From NCBI GenBank assembly GCA_948443805.1, contig CAOJUB010000014.1, positions 1 to 46,143 on the forward strand: DNA of 46,143 nt, in the 5' to 3' direction. This document shows, one piece after another, positions 35,585 through 44,970 of the stretch (position 1 is its first letter; the number at the start of each line of letters is the position of its first letter). The position numbers and the translations under genes are program-made. The notes beneath the pieces are model-generated. The model ran no database searches. It was not told where the DNA came from and saw nothing but the letters and a program-made list of their open reading frames with translations. Origin of the DNA: an uncultured Clostridia bacterium. GTDB lineage: Bacteria > Bacillota > Clostridia > Oscillospirales > UBA644.

Positions 35585-36538
35585 ATGGAAAAATCAAAAA
35601 AACTGCACCTGATCTGGATCATCCCGCTTGTACTTCTGATCCTGGCGGTAGCGGCAACCTGCTTTTATACGGTCGGAGAAACCGAACGGGCCGTGGTAAC
35701 AACCTTTGGAAAAGTTTCTTCCACCCAGAGCGCAGGGCTGCAATTTAAATTACCGTATCCCATTCAAAGCGTAAAAAAGGTGGACATGACCACCAGAAAA
35801 CTGATGCTTGGTTATTACGAAGATTCAGCGGGCGTTACCGTAAAAACCGATGAAGCCAAAATGATTACCGGAGACTATAACGTTGTTTCCGTTGATTTCT
35901 TTATCGAATGGAAAGTGTCCGATCCGCAGAAATTCCTGTATCAGTCGCAGGACCCCGCAAAAATCTTTAAATATGTGGCGCAGGCCGCAGCCAGAGACAT
36001 TATGGGCTCAAAAACCGTAGACGATGTTCTGACCACAGGAAAAGCCGAAATTCAGGCCAGCATCAAAGAATTAATCACACAAAAACTTGACCTTTACGAT
36101 ATCGGAATCCAGGTCTTGAATGTAAAAATTCAGGATGCAGAACCCCCGACGGAAGAAGTGGTCGCCGCCTTTAAAGAAGTTGAGACCGCCAAACAGCAGA
36201 TGGAAACGGCGATTAATCAGGCAAAATCCTATGAAAATTCCGTTTTGCCCAACGCACAGGCCGAAGCAGATAAGGTTCTCCGCGCCGCCGAAGCCTATAA
36301 AGAACAGCGGGTCAACGAAGCAACCGGTTCTGCGGCAAAATTTGCAGAAATGTATAAAGAATATTCGCTGAATCCCGAAGTGACGAAAAAAAGAATGTAT
36401 CTTGAAATGCTCGAAGAGGTTCTTCCCGGCGTTGATCTTTATATTGATGCTGGCGGCAGCACACAAAAACTGCTTCCCATCGGAGAGTTTTCTTCGACTC
36501 CGCAAGCGCCGGCGGCCGACAACGGAAATCAGCAGTAG
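35585..36538 (+). CDS. hflK: SPFH membrane protease modulator HflK
   Basis: The 317-residue protein has one N-terminal membrane segment (about 10-30), a SPFH/prohibitin domain starting at TVGETERAVVTTFGKV and a long coiled-coil helical part (about 175-270). With HflC it forms a ring that in other bacteria controls the FtsH protease. No ftsH lies nearby. A Pro-Ala-rich tail ends the protein. GGAG precedes the ATG. Confidence 0.9.
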   Translation: MEKSKKLHLIWIIPLVLLILAVAATCFYTVGETERAVVTTFGKVSSTQSAGLQFKLPYPIQSVKKVDMTTRKLMLGYYEDSAGVTVKTDEAKMITGDYNVVSVDFFIEWKVSDPQKFLYQSQDPAKIFKYVAQAAARDIMGSKTVDDVLTTGKAEIQASIKELITQKLDLYDIGIQVLNVKIQDAEPPTEEVVAAFKEVETAKQQMETAINQAKSYENSVLPNAQAEADKVLRAAEAYKEQRVNEATGSAAKFAEMYKEYSLNPEVTKKRMYLEMLEEVLPGVDLYIDAGGSTQKLLPIGEFSSTPQAPAADNGNQQ

Positions 36539-36556
36539 GAAAGGAGGAAAAATCGT

Positions 36557-37459
36557 ATGAAAAAATATCTGAAAATCATCATCCCCTGCATTCTGGTCAT
36601 TATAGCACTTATTTTTGTCTTTTCTATGACGTATACTGTTGGAGAGGCCGATTACGGCATTATCCGTCAGTTCGGAAAAGTGGTTGAGATCAAAAGCGAA
36701 CCGGGACTTTATCTGAAAACACCGTTTATCGACGAAGTTTCCTATATGCCGAAAAACAACCGTTTTTACGATGTAACCCCCAGCGATGTGCTGACCTCCG
36801 ATAAAAAAGCGCTGGTTATCGACAGCTATATTATCTGGAAAATTACCGATCCGCTGGCCTTTGTGCAAACGGTAGCAACGGTTGAAGAAATGGAAAGAAG
36901 ACTTGATGCGTCTACCTTCAGCGTGGTGAAAAACACCATGGGAACCATGGAGCAGTCCGACATTATTCAGGCCGGATCCGACACACAGAACAACCGTAAC
37001 GCCCTCAATAATCTGATTACAGAAAAAGTAAATGAACAGCTTCATGCGGCTTACGGCATTGACGTCCTGCAAATTGAAGTGAAAAAACTCGATCTTCCCG
37101 AAGCCAACGAAGAAGCCGTTTATAACCGAATGATCTCCGACCGGGAACAAATTGCGGCGGCCTATATTGCCGAAGGAGATTTTGAAGCATCGAAAATCCG
37201 GAACGAAGCCGACAAACAGGCCGATATTCTCGTCAGCCAGGCAAACGCACAGGCAGAAACCATCCGCGGCGAAGCCGAAGCCGAATACATGCGAATCCTC
37301 GCTTCCGCCTACAGCGGAGAAGGAGAACGCGCCTTTTATGAATTTTACCGGGAACTGGAAGCCGCCAAAGCAGCGGTAACCAAAAACGGGGAAAACAAAA
37401 AAGTATTGATTCTGCCGCAAAACAGCCGGCTTGCACAGATATTTATGTCAGTTAATTAG
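36557..37459 (+). CDS. hflC: SPFH membrane protease modulator HflC
   Basis: The 300-residue partner of HflK has a membrane segment at about 7-25, a SPFH domain (YTVGEADYGIIRQFGKVVE) and the HflC-type motif EVYNRMISDREQIA-like segment NRMISDREQIAAAYIAEGD. AAAGGAGG lies before the ATG, 18 bp after hflK. Confidence 0.92.
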   Translation: MKKYLKIIIPCILVIIALIFVFSMTYTVGEADYGIIRQFGKVVEIKSEPGLYLKTPFIDEVSYMPKNNRFYDVTPSDVLTSDKKALVIDSYIIWKITDPLAFVQTVATVEEMERRLDASTFSVVKNTMGTMEQSDIIQAGSDTQNNRNALNNLITEKVNEQLHAAYGIDVLQIEVKKLDLPEANEEAVYNRMISDREQIAAAYIAEGDFEASKIRNEADKQADILVSQANAQAETIRGEAEAEYMRILASAYSGEGERAFYEFYRELEAAKAAVTKNGENKKVLILPQNSRLAQIFMSVN

Positions 37460-37464
37460 AAACA

Positions 37465-37481
37465 AAAAAACAGAGACGGGA
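37465..37481 (+). repeat. Left arm of a split terminator-like inverted repeat
   Basis: AAAAAACAGAGACGGGA stands 5 bp after the hflC stop. Its perfect reverse complement lies at 38051-38067. The two arms would form a shared terminator for hflC and the U32 gene if the 569 bp between them were absent. Confidence 0.85.
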
Positions 37482-37512
37482 CTGAATGATAAGGCGCCGT
37501 AACGAAGGTTTA

Positions 37513-37552
37513 AAAAATCGAGGCAGAGTCTGTTGACGCTGCCTCGATTTTT
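37513..37552. terminator. Terminator between hflC and DUF3795
   Basis: A perfect 14-bp stem (37513-37526 with 37539-37552, loop of 12) with A6 before and T5 after. It can end transcription from both sides, and lies inside the segment between the split repeat arms. Confidence 0.93.
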
Positions 37553-37581
37553 GCTATATATTACTGCCCGAAAGAATGGAA

Positions 37582-37627
37582 CCCATGATGACACTTTCGG
37601 CCGGAGACCGAAAAGATGTCATGTGGG
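37582..37627 (-). other. Interrupted hairpin after DUF3795
   Basis: On the minus strand about 16 bp pair in three blocks: CCCA/TGGG, ATGACA/TGTCAT and TTTCGG/CCGAAA, with small internal loops. It lies 10 bp after the gene and has no U-tract. Its role is not known. Confidence 0.5.
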
Positions 37628-37636
37628 AGATGATAT

Positions 37637-38020
37637 TCAGTTTGTTCGTCTAAGCAAATTCAGAACTTCATTTTCATCTGACAAATCATAGTCGCCCAGA
37701 ACACCCGATCTATGATAAACAGTTCCGTCTTTTTCGTTTTGCTCTAAATAACCGATGAATTCTTTCATTCCATCTTCTTTAATGCACCGAATAAACGCCC
37801 GTGTTTTTATTTTATCAGGCGCAAGCATATCCTTATCACAAGGGAAATCAGAGCATTCCCAGCAACCTTTTATCCCTTTGGTGGTACAACACTCATACTG
37901 GTAACATCCTTGTGGAGACAATCTTTTCCCGCAATTGTTTTCTGATTTGCAACTGCACTTTCCGTCAGAACAACAGAAGCTACAAACTAATCCACAATAT
38001 GCTATTGCGTTCTCAGTCAT
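37637..38020 (-). CDS. DUF3795 Cys-rich protein
   Basis: The 127-residue protein has the DUF3795 pattern: YCGLVCSFC near the start, then CSC, NCGK, GCYQYECC, GCWECSDFPCDK, altogether 15 cysteines in the first 65 residues, likely binding metal. The function is unknown. GGAGG lies 7 nt before the ATG. It is more AT-rich than its neighbours and sits within a terminator-like inverted repeat, so it was probably acquired later. Confidence 0.85.
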   Translation of the reverse strand: MTENAIAYCGLVCSFCCSDGKCSCKSENNCGKRLSPQGCYQYECCTTKGIKGCWECSDFPCDKDMLAPDKIKTRAFIRCIKEDGMKEFIGYLEQNEKDGTVYHRSGVLGDYDLSDENEVLNLLRRTN

Positions 38021-38050
38021 ATGCCTACCTCCGATTATATTCAGCTAAAA

Positions 38051-38067
38051 ATCCCGTCTCTGTTTTT
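38051..38067 (+). repeat. Right arm of the split inverted repeat
   Basis: TCCCGTCTCTGTTTTTT, the exact reverse complement of 37465-37481, including the T-run expected at the end of a terminator. On the inner side both arms are also followed by a CTGAAT-like stretch after a small gap. Confidence 0.85.
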
Positions 38068-38104
38068 TATAGAGATTCCATAAATCGTTCTCTTGGTTCC
38101 AATT

Positions 38105-40075
38105 CTAAAAATGCGCCCGAGTCATGCCTTCCCGGAAACAGGGGGTTCCGCCGGCATATTCCGAGAGGATCTGCGCCGCTGTCCGGGGCGTTTCATCGGT
38201 AAAAATCAATTGCAAAAACGCGGCGTCTGAAAGATCGCGGTCGGCAAGATACAGCGGATCGCTGTTCCATACCGCGTTGCGACAGCCGTATTCGCAGGTA
38301 ACAAGAAAAGTTTTTCCGATCCGGTCGGTCAGGCCTTCCGGTTTATGATGCTGTTTTTTCACACAGTTTTCGGTAACCATAAACGGCAAGCGGCCGTAAG
38401 CAATCATGCCCCGGTTTTCTCCCCGCAGCGCGCGCAGCTGTGCGGCGTTCAGTTCAAACGATAACACCTGAGAAGCCAGTCCCGCTTCTTCATAAAACTC
38501 CGCGGCGGCGGAATTAAACACATTCAGTCCGAAATCGCCGTGAATCTCGACCCCCTCCTGCTGAAGAAGACGAATCTGTCCGATATTGCCGCAAAGGAAC
38601 TTTTCAACGCCGCGCTCCCTTGCCGAACGGACAAAATCAAGAATTTCAGGCGTTTCCCGGTCAAAAAAGATCCGGGGAAGAAAACAACCGGCTTTCCGTC
38701 CGAGTTTTTCAAGCATAACCGGCGCTTTTTTCGAGGCTGCGAACGAAAGAGGAAGCCAGACCGTTTCCAGCGCGGAAACATCCTCCGGCAGAGAAGCGGG
38801 GTTCAGAAACACCGCGCGCAGCGTCTGGTTTTTGGGTTTTTCCCCCGAACCCGAAGACATCGCCGGCAGCTGGAAACCGCTTCCAGAAATCAGCCGCATG
38901 GAAGAAAGCCGTTCGATACAGGCACGGCGGGCACGGTTCAGCGCCGAAACGGCAACAAACATATCGTCAGGGATATCGATCCGAATTTCCCGAACGGTAT
39001 AAAAACTGTCGCCGACCCGGCCAAGCGCTTCCCGGATCCGTTCCCGGTCAAGAGAAAGCGTTTTTGCCGGCTGCAAAAAAAGCTCCTCCTGCGCCGAATA
39101 TCCGTCCGATGAAGTATAGGTAACAAACAAAGTCTCTCCGCGGGCAACCGCCGAAACAGAAAGAGACAGCCGCTTATATTCTTTATGCGGCAGCGGTATT
39201 TTCGCCGTGGTTTCCGAACGGATGCCGAACATGGCTTTTCCTTTTTTCGCCTGATAATAACCATCGGTAAATCCCCCGCGGGAAAAAATCTTCGCCAGCA
39301 ATTCCTCATCGGTGGAAGAATAGGGTTTTCCGTCCCGCACCCTGGCATAGGCCTCGGTAACGGCGGCAACATATTCGGGGGACTTCATCCGCCCCTCGAT
39401 CTTCAACGAAGAAACCCCCATTTGTTCCAGATCTTTTACATATTTCAGCAGACAAAGATCCTTTAAACTCAGCGAATAACCATCCTGATACGGCAGACGG
39501 CAGGGCTGCGCGCAGGCGCCCCGATTGCCGCTCCGGTTTCCGATCAGGCTGCTCATATAACACTGCCCGCTGTAGCACATACACAGCGCGCCGTGAACAA
39601 AAACCTCAATCTCGCAGGGCGCGTGCATCAGAATATAACGGAGATCGGCCTGCGACAGCTCCCGGGATAAAACAACGCGGGAAAAGCCGGCTTCTGCAAG
39701 CGCCAAAATGCCGTCAAGCGTATGAACGGTCATCTGGGTGCTGGCATGCAGCGGAATCTGCGTGGCTCGCTTTAAAAGAGAAGCAAGACCCGTGTCCTGA
39801 ACAATAAAGGCATCCACGCCGCATTCGGCAAAAAAAGACGCGAGCCGCATCGCCTGTGGCAGTTCCCGGTCGGTGACAAGAGTATTCATCGCCGCATAGC
39901 ATTTTACACCCCGCTCCCGGCAAAAGCGAACGCCCGATGCAATCTCTTCTTCTGTAAAGTTTTTTGCCCGGATTCTGGCATTAAAATCACCGCCGCCGAA
40001 ATAAACGGCGTCAGCGCCGGAAAAAACCGCGCTTTTCATAGCCGGAAGCGATCCCGCCGGAGCAAGAATCTCCAT
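38105..40075 (-). CDS. U32 family peptidase with DUF3656
   Basis: The 656-residue protein has the U32 core: MEILAPAGSLPAMKSAVFSG at the start, EVFVHGALCMCYSGQCYMSS in the middle with the conserved cysteines, and GNRGACAQPCRLPY. The C-terminal part (about 300-620) resembles DUF3656. Relatives (RlhA, TrhP) modify rRNA or tRNA rather than cutting proteins. It follows zapA, a common pairing in Firmicutes. Confidence 0.92.
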   Translation of the reverse strand: MEILAPAGSLPAMKSAVFSGADAVYFGGGDFNARIRAKNFTEEEIASGVRFCRERGVKCYAAMNTLVTDRELPQAMRLASFFAECGVDAFIVQDTGLASLLKRATQIPLHASTQMTVHTLDGILALAEAGFSRVVLSRELSQADLRYILMHAPCEIEVFVHGALCMCYSGQCYMSSLIGNRSGNRGACAQPCRLPYQDGYSLSLKDLCLLKYVKDLEQMGVSSLKIEGRMKSPEYVAAVTEAYARVRDGKPYSSTDEELLAKIFSRGGFTDGYYQAKKGKAMFGIRSETTAKIPLPHKEYKRLSLSVSAVARGETLFVTYTSSDGYSAQEELFLQPAKTLSLDRERIREALGRVGDSFYTVREIRIDIPDDMFVAVSALNRARRACIERLSSMRLISGSGFQLPAMSSGSGEKPKNQTLRAVFLNPASLPEDVSALETVWLPLSFAASKKAPVMLEKLGRKAGCFLPRIFFDRETPEILDFVRSARERGVEKFLCGNIGQIRLLQQEGVEIHGDFGLNVFNSAAAEFYEEAGLASQVLSFELNAAQLRALRGENRGMIAYGRLPFMVTENCVKKQHHKPEGLTDRIGKTFLVTCEYGCRNAVWNSDPLYLADRDLSDAAFLQLIFTDETPRTAAQILSEYAGGTPCFREGMTRAHF

Positions 40076-40117
40076 CGATATTCTCCACCTTTCTGCCGGT
40101 TCTCTATTTCTGTCTGC

Positions 40118-40154
40118 AAAAAAAGCAGCCGCTGCCCGAAAAGGACACCGGCTG
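40118..40154 (-). terminator. Terminator between zapA and the U32 gene
   Basis: On the minus strand CAGCCG pairs with CGGCTG and, after a G-G mismatch, TGTCC pairs with GGGCA around TTTTC (40126-40154). A T7 run (40118-40124) follows one base later. It should lower transcription from zapA into the U32 gene. Confidence 0.8.
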
Positions 40155-40187
40155 GAATACAGACGTTTTTTCCCATTTCTCGGGAAA

Positions 40188-40532
40188 TCAATCTTTTCTG
40201 TCGAGCTTTATGTTCATCAGCTCATCCTTCAGTTTGTCGGCAAGGCGGCGCGCATCGTCGCGTTCCGCCAGCGCCCGATTGGTTTCATCCATATAGGACT
40301 TCAGCTGCGTACGCATATTTTCCGCGCCTTCTTTAAGCTTATTGACCTCGTCGCAGTAATCCATCGCCACAAGCAAAGCGGCGTTCACAACGGAAACCGA
40401 AAGGTTGTCCCCGATTATTTCTTTGATCCGTTCATCAACATCACGCGCAATCGACTGCGTGTATTCCTCCGTCTCGGAAGAATACAGCGAAAGCTCCATG
40501 TTTGCGATTCTTACGGTATACACCTTTTCCAT
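40188..40532 (-). CDS. zapA: Cell division protein ZapA
   Basis: The 114-residue protein has the ZapA core (VRIANMELSLYSSETEEYTQ, then VVNAALLVAMDYCDEV) and a C-terminal coiled coil (about 65-112). ZapA promotes bundling of FtsZ filaments at midcell. It is read from a promoter that faces that of uppP. Confidence 0.92.
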   Translation of the reverse strand: MEKVYTVRIANMELSLYSSETEEYTQSIARDVDERIKEIIGDNLSVSVVNAALLVAMDYCDEVNKLKEGAENMRTQLKSYMDETNRALAERDDARRLADKLKDELMNIKLDRKD

Positions 40533-40645
40533 GAAAGATAACCCCCGATTTTATGTAATAACTGGAAGAGAAAAGACCGTTCCGCTCTTTTCGCCGCAAA
40601 CCGTTCCGCTTTCCGGAAAGAAGACGGATTTTTTATCGGCGGCAC

Positions 40646-40674
40646 TTTACTTTTCTAAAAATTTATGCTATAAT
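40646..40674 (+). promoter_or_regulatory. Promoter of uppP
   Basis: TTTACT (40646-40651) and TATAAT (40669-40674), 17 bp apart on the plus strand, about 140 bp before uppP. Confidence 0.75.
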
Positions 40675-40708
40675 GGTTTTTAAAGAAGCACTTTCTCTAT
40701 TCTATATT

Positions 40709-40737
40709 ATTATACTACATATCTTTTTAGCCTTCAA
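40709..40737 (-). promoter_or_regulatory. Promoter of zapA
   Basis: TTGAAG (40732-40737) and TATAAT (40709-40714), 17 bp apart on the minus strand. It faces the uppP promoter; the predicted start sites (about 40702 and 40681) leave around 20 bp of overlap. Confidence 0.8.
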
Positions 40738-40814
40738 CCGTTATTTTACCAGAAAAATGACGAATTTTAGGGGCGGATTTTATTAAAAAATCACAAAGAG
40801 GTGTCTTTTCTTCT

Positions 40815-41654
40815 ATGAATATTTTTCAAGCGATTCTTTTCGGACTGATTCAGGGAATTACCGAATTTCTGCCGGTTTCCTCGTCGGGACATCTGGTTCT
40901 TGCGCAGCAGATCGGTTTGGAAGACCCGGCGGCCGCCGATTTATTCTTTGACATGATCCTTCACGCCGGAACGCTTGCCGCCGTATTTCTTGCCTTCCGG
41001 AAAACGATAGGGAAACTGATCGCCGCCTTTTTCGGAACCGTTGTTCAGATCGGGAAAAAACAATTTCATTTGAAAACGGCGACCGGCGAACAGAAAATAA
41101 TCGGCTGTCTATTTGTATCGCTGCTGCCGTTGCTCGTTGTTTATCCCTTTAAGGACAAGCTGGAATCGCTGTACTCTTCGCTGTTTGCCGTTGGAATCGC
41201 GCTTTTGGTCAACAGCATTGTTCTTTTTTTCTCCGACCGGATCCGTTCCGGCGGAAAAACGGCAAAAACAACCGGCTGGAAAGCGGCGCTCGCCGTCGGC
41301 GCTGCCCAATGCGTCGCCATCATGCCCGGGATTTCGCGTTCCGGCTCGACCATCACAGCAGGGCTGGCCGCCGGTATGAAACGAAGCTATGCGGCAAAAT
41401 ATTCTTTTATTCTCTCCATTCCGACCATTCTTGCAGCCATCCTTCTTGAAATTATCGATATGATCCAGGCCCCTTCGTCTTTTCATCCGGAAATGATCCC
41501 CGCTTATATCGCAGGGTTTCTTACTGCGGCTATTTCCGGCTTTTTCGCCATCCGTCTGCTGAAATATATTCTGAAATCAAAAAAATTTATTGTTTTCTCA
41601 GCTTATTGTCTGATTGCAGGAACCACGGCGATCGTCCTTAGTTTTATCTTTTAA
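40815..41654 (+). CDS. uppP: Undecaprenyl-diphosphatase
   Basis: The 279-residue enzyme recycles undecaprenyl pyrophosphate for cell-wall synthesis and underlies bacitracin tolerance. The BacA motifs are visible: GITEFLPVSSSGHLVLAQQ at residues 14-32 and PGISRSGSTITAGLAAGM near 176-193. It has about eight membrane segments. It lies 49 bp before the ftsK gene with no terminator between. Confidence 0.96.
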   Translation: MNIFQAILFGLIQGITEFLPVSSSGHLVLAQQIGLEDPAAADLFFDMILHAGTLAAVFLAFRKTIGKLIAAFFGTVVQIGKKQFHLKTATGEQKIIGCLFVSLLPLLVVYPFKDKLESLYSSLFAVGIALLVNSIVLFFSDRIRSGGKTAKTTGWKAALAVGAAQCVAIMPGISRSGSTITAGLAAGMKRSYAAKYSFILSIPTILAAILLEIIDMIQAPSSFHPEMIPAYIAGFLTAAISGFFAIRLLKYILKSKKFIVFSAYCLIAGTTAIVLSFIF

Positions 41655-41703
41655 AAGAAAACCAACCACACACAAAACAACAAAAAAGGAGCAATGAAAA
41701 CCA

Positions 41704-44082
41704 ATGGCCGGCAAAAAAACGAAAAAAAATAAAAAAAACCAGCAAACCGATAAAAAACAGGTTGCGGAAATCCTGTGGTCGACAGGCCTTCTGCTTTCGG
41801 GAATTTTTCTGTTTTTATGCCTTCCCGGGCTGATGGGCGGCGCAGGAAATATTCTTAAAAATATCTTAACGGGTCTGTTCGGCATCTGCGGTTATCTCCT
41901 GCCGCTGTTTCTGATCTGCACGGCGGTACTTCTCTTTTTCCGGGAGAAAAAATTCATTTCCAAAACCGTCCTTACCGGCACGCTGCTTGTCTGCCTTTCC
42001 GCGTTTATGAATGTCGTGGTCTACGAGCCTCCGGTTCGGGGCGGGCTGAATTTTTTCGAATATTTTGCCAAACTGACCTCAGATCTGTATATCAAAGGCG
42101 CGGAGCTTTCCTCCGGTGGTGCGATCGGCGGGCTTCTGGGCGTGTTTCTCTCTTCCTTTTTAAGCAGCTTCGGCGCGGGGTTTGTTCTGATTCTCGTGTT
42201 GGGAATTCTGATCTTCTTCCTTTCCGGACTTTCCTTTACCGAACTGATCGGAAAAGGCCGGGAAAAAGCCGTACGGAAAAAAGACGATCTCCTCGCCGCA
42301 CATGAAGCGAAAAAAGCGCAGCCAGAACCGGAAGAAAAAACCGAGCCGGCAGAGGAGAAAAAAACAAAAACCAACGGACGCACCGAATTTGTCATTCCCG
42401 ACGTTGATATAACCGAAGCCGACAAAAAATGGAGTTTCCTTTCTGAAAAACAACCGACCGCAGAAGAACCGGAACTGACCGTTTCCGCGTCCGATTTCGA
42501 AACCGAAGAAGACGATCCGCTCAAGGATGCAACGATCTTGTCTGCCGACAATAAACCCGCTGAAAAAGCGGCTTCCCCGAAAGAAACGGCGGCCTCTCAA
42601 AGCGCCGAAGAAACACCGGAAGCCGCATACCAGTACCCGGATCCGGAACTGCTGAATTTCAAGCCTTCCACCTCCGCTGCCGGAGACGCGGAAATGAAAA
42701 ATACGGCAAGAAAACTCATTGAAGTGCTGAAAAGTTTCAATGTAGAAGCGCGGGTCATCAACGTGTCAAAAGGGCCGACCGTGACCCGTTATGAACTGCA
42801 GCCCTCGGCCGGCGTCCGGATCAATAAAATCACGAACCTCGCCGACGATATCGCGCTTAGTCTGGCGGCAAAGGGCGTCCGGATCGAAGCGCCGATTCCC
42901 GGGAAAGCCGCGATCGGAATTGAAATCCCGAACAACATCACAAGCGTGGTCTATTTAAAAGAACTGATCGCCTCTCCGGAATTCAAAGCGGAAAAAAGCG
43001 CGATCGGCGTTTCCCTCGGAAAAGACATCAGCGGAAGCAAAGTGGTTGTCGATCTTGCGAAAATGCCGCATCTGCTCATTGCCGGATCTACCGGTTCCGG
43101 AAAATCGGTCTGTGTCAATTCGCTGATTCTGAGTCTGCTTTTCCGCGCTTCGCCCAAAGAAGTAAAACTGATTCTCGTCGACCCGAAAATGGTTGAATTA
43201 AATGTCTACAACGGAATTCCGCATTTGCTTATCCCGGTTGTGACCGACCCGAAAAAAGCTGCCGGCGCGCTGAACTGGGCGGTCGGGGAAATGCTGAAAC
43301 GCTACGAAATGTTCAAAGAAAAGGGCGTACGGGACTTTAAAGGCTATAACGCTGCGCTGGATGAAGGCGAAGAAGCGCTGCCGCAGATCGTTATCATCAT
43401 TGACGAAATGGCCGACCTGATGATGACTTCACCGACAGAAGTCGAAGACGCGGTCTGTCGGATCGCGCAGATGGCAAGAGCGGCGGGAATGCACCTGATT
43501 GTAGCAACCCAGCGGCCGTCGGCCGACGTCATCACCGGTCTGATTAAAACCAATATTCCGTCCCGGATCGCTTTTGCCGTTGCGGCGGCAATTGACTCCC
43601 GGATCATTCTGGACACGCAGGGCGCGGAAAAGCTGATCGGTCGCGGCGATATGCTCTACAGCCCGATGGGCGCGCCGAAACCCATCCGCGTTCAGGGCTG
43701 CCTGGTCACCGACGATGAAGTAGAACGAGTTGTTTCGTTTATCAAAGAAACATCAGATTTCGAATACGATCAGGAAATCCAGCAGGAAGTTGACCGCAAT
43801 GCAAAAGAGCTGGCCAACAAAGGCAAAAAAGCCACCGCAGCCGATGCCGACGGGGAAGAAGATGAAATGCTGCCGGCAGCAATCGAAGTTGTTGTTGAAA
43901 GCGGACAGGCTTCCACCTCGGTTCTGCAGAGAAAACTCAAGCTCGGCTACAGCCGCGCGGCAAGAATTGTGGATCAGCTGGAAGCTCGCGGCATTATCGG
44001 CCCGTTCCAGGGCAGCAAACCCCGCTCCGTTCTGATTACTAAACAGCAATGGTATGAAATGAAAAACCGGGGAGAAGAATAA
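41704..44082 (+). CDS. ftsK: DNA translocase FtsK/SpoIIIE
   Basis: The 792-residue protein has four membrane segments in its first 180 residues, a charged linker (about 195-320), the alpha-beta motor with Walker [11 protein letters not shown] near 460, Walker [14 protein letters not shown], and a C-terminal gamma winged helix ([20 protein letters not shown]). It pumps DNA at division or into the prespore. GGAG stands 12 nt before the ATG. Another ATG (41694) in a different frame gives only a 12-residue overlapping peptide. Confidence 0.95.
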   Translation: MAGKKTKKNKKNQQTDKKQVAEILWSTGLLLSGIFLFLCLPGLMGGAGNILKNILTGLFGICGYLLPLFLICTAVLLFFREKKFISKTVLTGTLLVCLSAFMNVVVYEPPVRGGLNFFEYFAKLTSDLYIKGAELSSGGAIGGLLGVFLSSFLSSFGAGFVLILVLGILIFFLSGLSFTELIGKGREKAVRKKDDLLAAHEAKKAQPEPEEKTEPAEEKKTKTNGRTEFVIPDVDITEADKKWSFLSEKQPTAEEPELTVSASDFETEEDDPLKDATILSADNKPAEKAASPKETAASQSAEETPEAAYQYPDPELLNFKPSTSAAGDAEMKNTARKLIEVLKSFNVEARVINVSKGPTVTRYELQPSAGVRINKITNLADDIALSLAAKGVRIEAPIPGKAAIGIEIPNNITSVVYLKELIASPEFKAEKSAIGVSLGKDISGSKVVVDLAKMPHLLIAGSTGSGKSVCVNSLILSLLFRASPKEVKLILVDPKMVELNVYNGIPHLLIPVVTDPKKAAGALNWAVGEMLKRYEMFKEKGVRDFKGYNAALDEGEEALPQIVIIIDEMADLMMTSPTEVEDAVCRIAQMARAAGMHLIVATQRPSADVITGLIKTNIPSRIAFAVAAAIDSRIILDTQGAEKLIGRGDMLYSPMGAPKPIRVQGCLVTDDEVERVVSFIKETSDFEYDQEIQQEVDRNAKELANKGKKATAADADGEEDEMLPAAIEVVVESGQASTSVLQRKLKLGYSRAARIVDQLEARGIIGPFQGSKPRSVLITKQQWYEMKNRGEE

Positions 44083-44098
44083 CTTTTGTAAAAAAATT

Positions 44099-44135
44099 GA
44101 AAGAAATTCATCGATCTTCATTGATCTTTCTTTTT
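44099..44135 (+). terminator. Terminator after ftsK
   Basis: GAAAG/CTTTC and an inner ATCGAT/ATTGAT stem (one G-U pair, loop CTTC) between 44099 and 44130 are followed by TTTTT. A bulge separates the two parts. Confidence 0.75.
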
Positions 44136-44177
44136 CATGGAACGATATATAAATCAGCAAATCGGATTTTAACGATT

Positions 44178-44206
44178 TAGACATTTTTTATATTTCCAAT
44201 TATATC
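44178..44206 (+). promoter_or_regulatory. Possible promoter of the AT-rich pair
   Basis: TAGACA (44178-44183) and TATATC (44201-44206) at 17 bp on the plus strand, about 45 bp before the gene. Confidence 0.45.
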
Positions 44207-44252
44207 TTTTGCCGTTTCTGTATCAAACGTCATTTATGCAGAAGGAGTTTAT

Positions 44253-44933
44253 ATGAAAAGGACGTTTTATACGGAAACCGCTTATGTTATTGGGTTAATA
44301 ACACTTGCCTTGGGTACCGCCTTCATGGAGCGGGCAGATTTTGGCATGTCAATGGTTGTTGCACCGGCATATCTTATCTATTTGAAAGTGTCAGACTCGC
44401 TGAGCTGGTTTTCCTTTGGAATGGCAGAATATTGTTTTCAGGCATTTCTCATTATTATTCTTGCAATCGTTTTACGCAGATTTAAACGAACGTATTTATT
44501 TTCGTTTATAACAGCTTTTCTCTATGGAAGCATACTCGATGTTATGATGAAGGCTGTAGATCTGATTCCCGGAAACGGAATTCTGCAAAGGGCAGCGTGT
44601 TATAGTGTCGGCTTTGTCATGTGCACAGTCGGCGTATCGCTCTTATTCCATACTTATATTTCGCCTGAAGCCTATGAACTGTTTGTAAAAGAAATATCCT
44701 CAAAATTTAATTTGGATATCAGCAAAACAAAAACAGTATATGATTGCTGCAGCTGTATTATCGCCGTGGCTATGTCATTTCTTTTTCTCGGTTTCTGGCA
44801 TTTTGAAGGAGTAAAACTGGGAACGGTTCTGTGTGCTCTGATAAACGGCTGGATGATCGGACAATGGAGCAAATGTTTTGAAAAACACTTTGATTTCGTA
44901 GATGCGCTTGGATTCAGAAAAAGGTTTGATTGA
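44253..44933 (+). CDS. YczE/DUF6198-type membrane protein
   Basis: The 226-residue protein has about five membrane segments and resembles the YczE/YitT-like membrane family: LITLALGTAFMERADFGMSM in segment 1 and RAACYSVGFVMCTVGVSLLF in segment 4. There is no DUF2179 domain. The function is not known. AGAAGGAG lies before the ATG. Its codon use is more AT-rich than ftsK, which hints at later acquisition. Confidence 0.8.
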   Translation: MKRTFYTETAYVIGLITLALGTAFMERADFGMSMVVAPAYLIYLKVSDSLSWFSFGMAEYCFQAFLIIILAIVLRRFKRTYLFSFITAFLYGSILDVMMKAVDLIPGNGILQRAACYSVGFVMCTVGVSLLFHTYISPEAYELFVKEISSKFNLDISKTKTVYDCCSCIIAVAMSFLFLGFWHFEGVKLGTVLCALINGWMIGQWSKCFEKHFDFVDALGFRKRFD

Positions 44934-44970
44934 GCAGAAAAATTCCGGTTTTGTTAAGGAGGAAACAACG

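Noticed and set aside
37482-38050. Integron gene cassette with an attC site around DUF3795
   Set aside because: No pair of GTTRRRY and RYYYAAC core sites was found at the right spacing, and no integrase lies nearby.
41694-41732. A 12-residue peptide overlapping the ftsK start
   Set aside because: Its ATG is only 2 nt after the GGAG site and the peptide is Lys-rich noise from A-runs. It could affect ftsK translation but there is no positive evidence.
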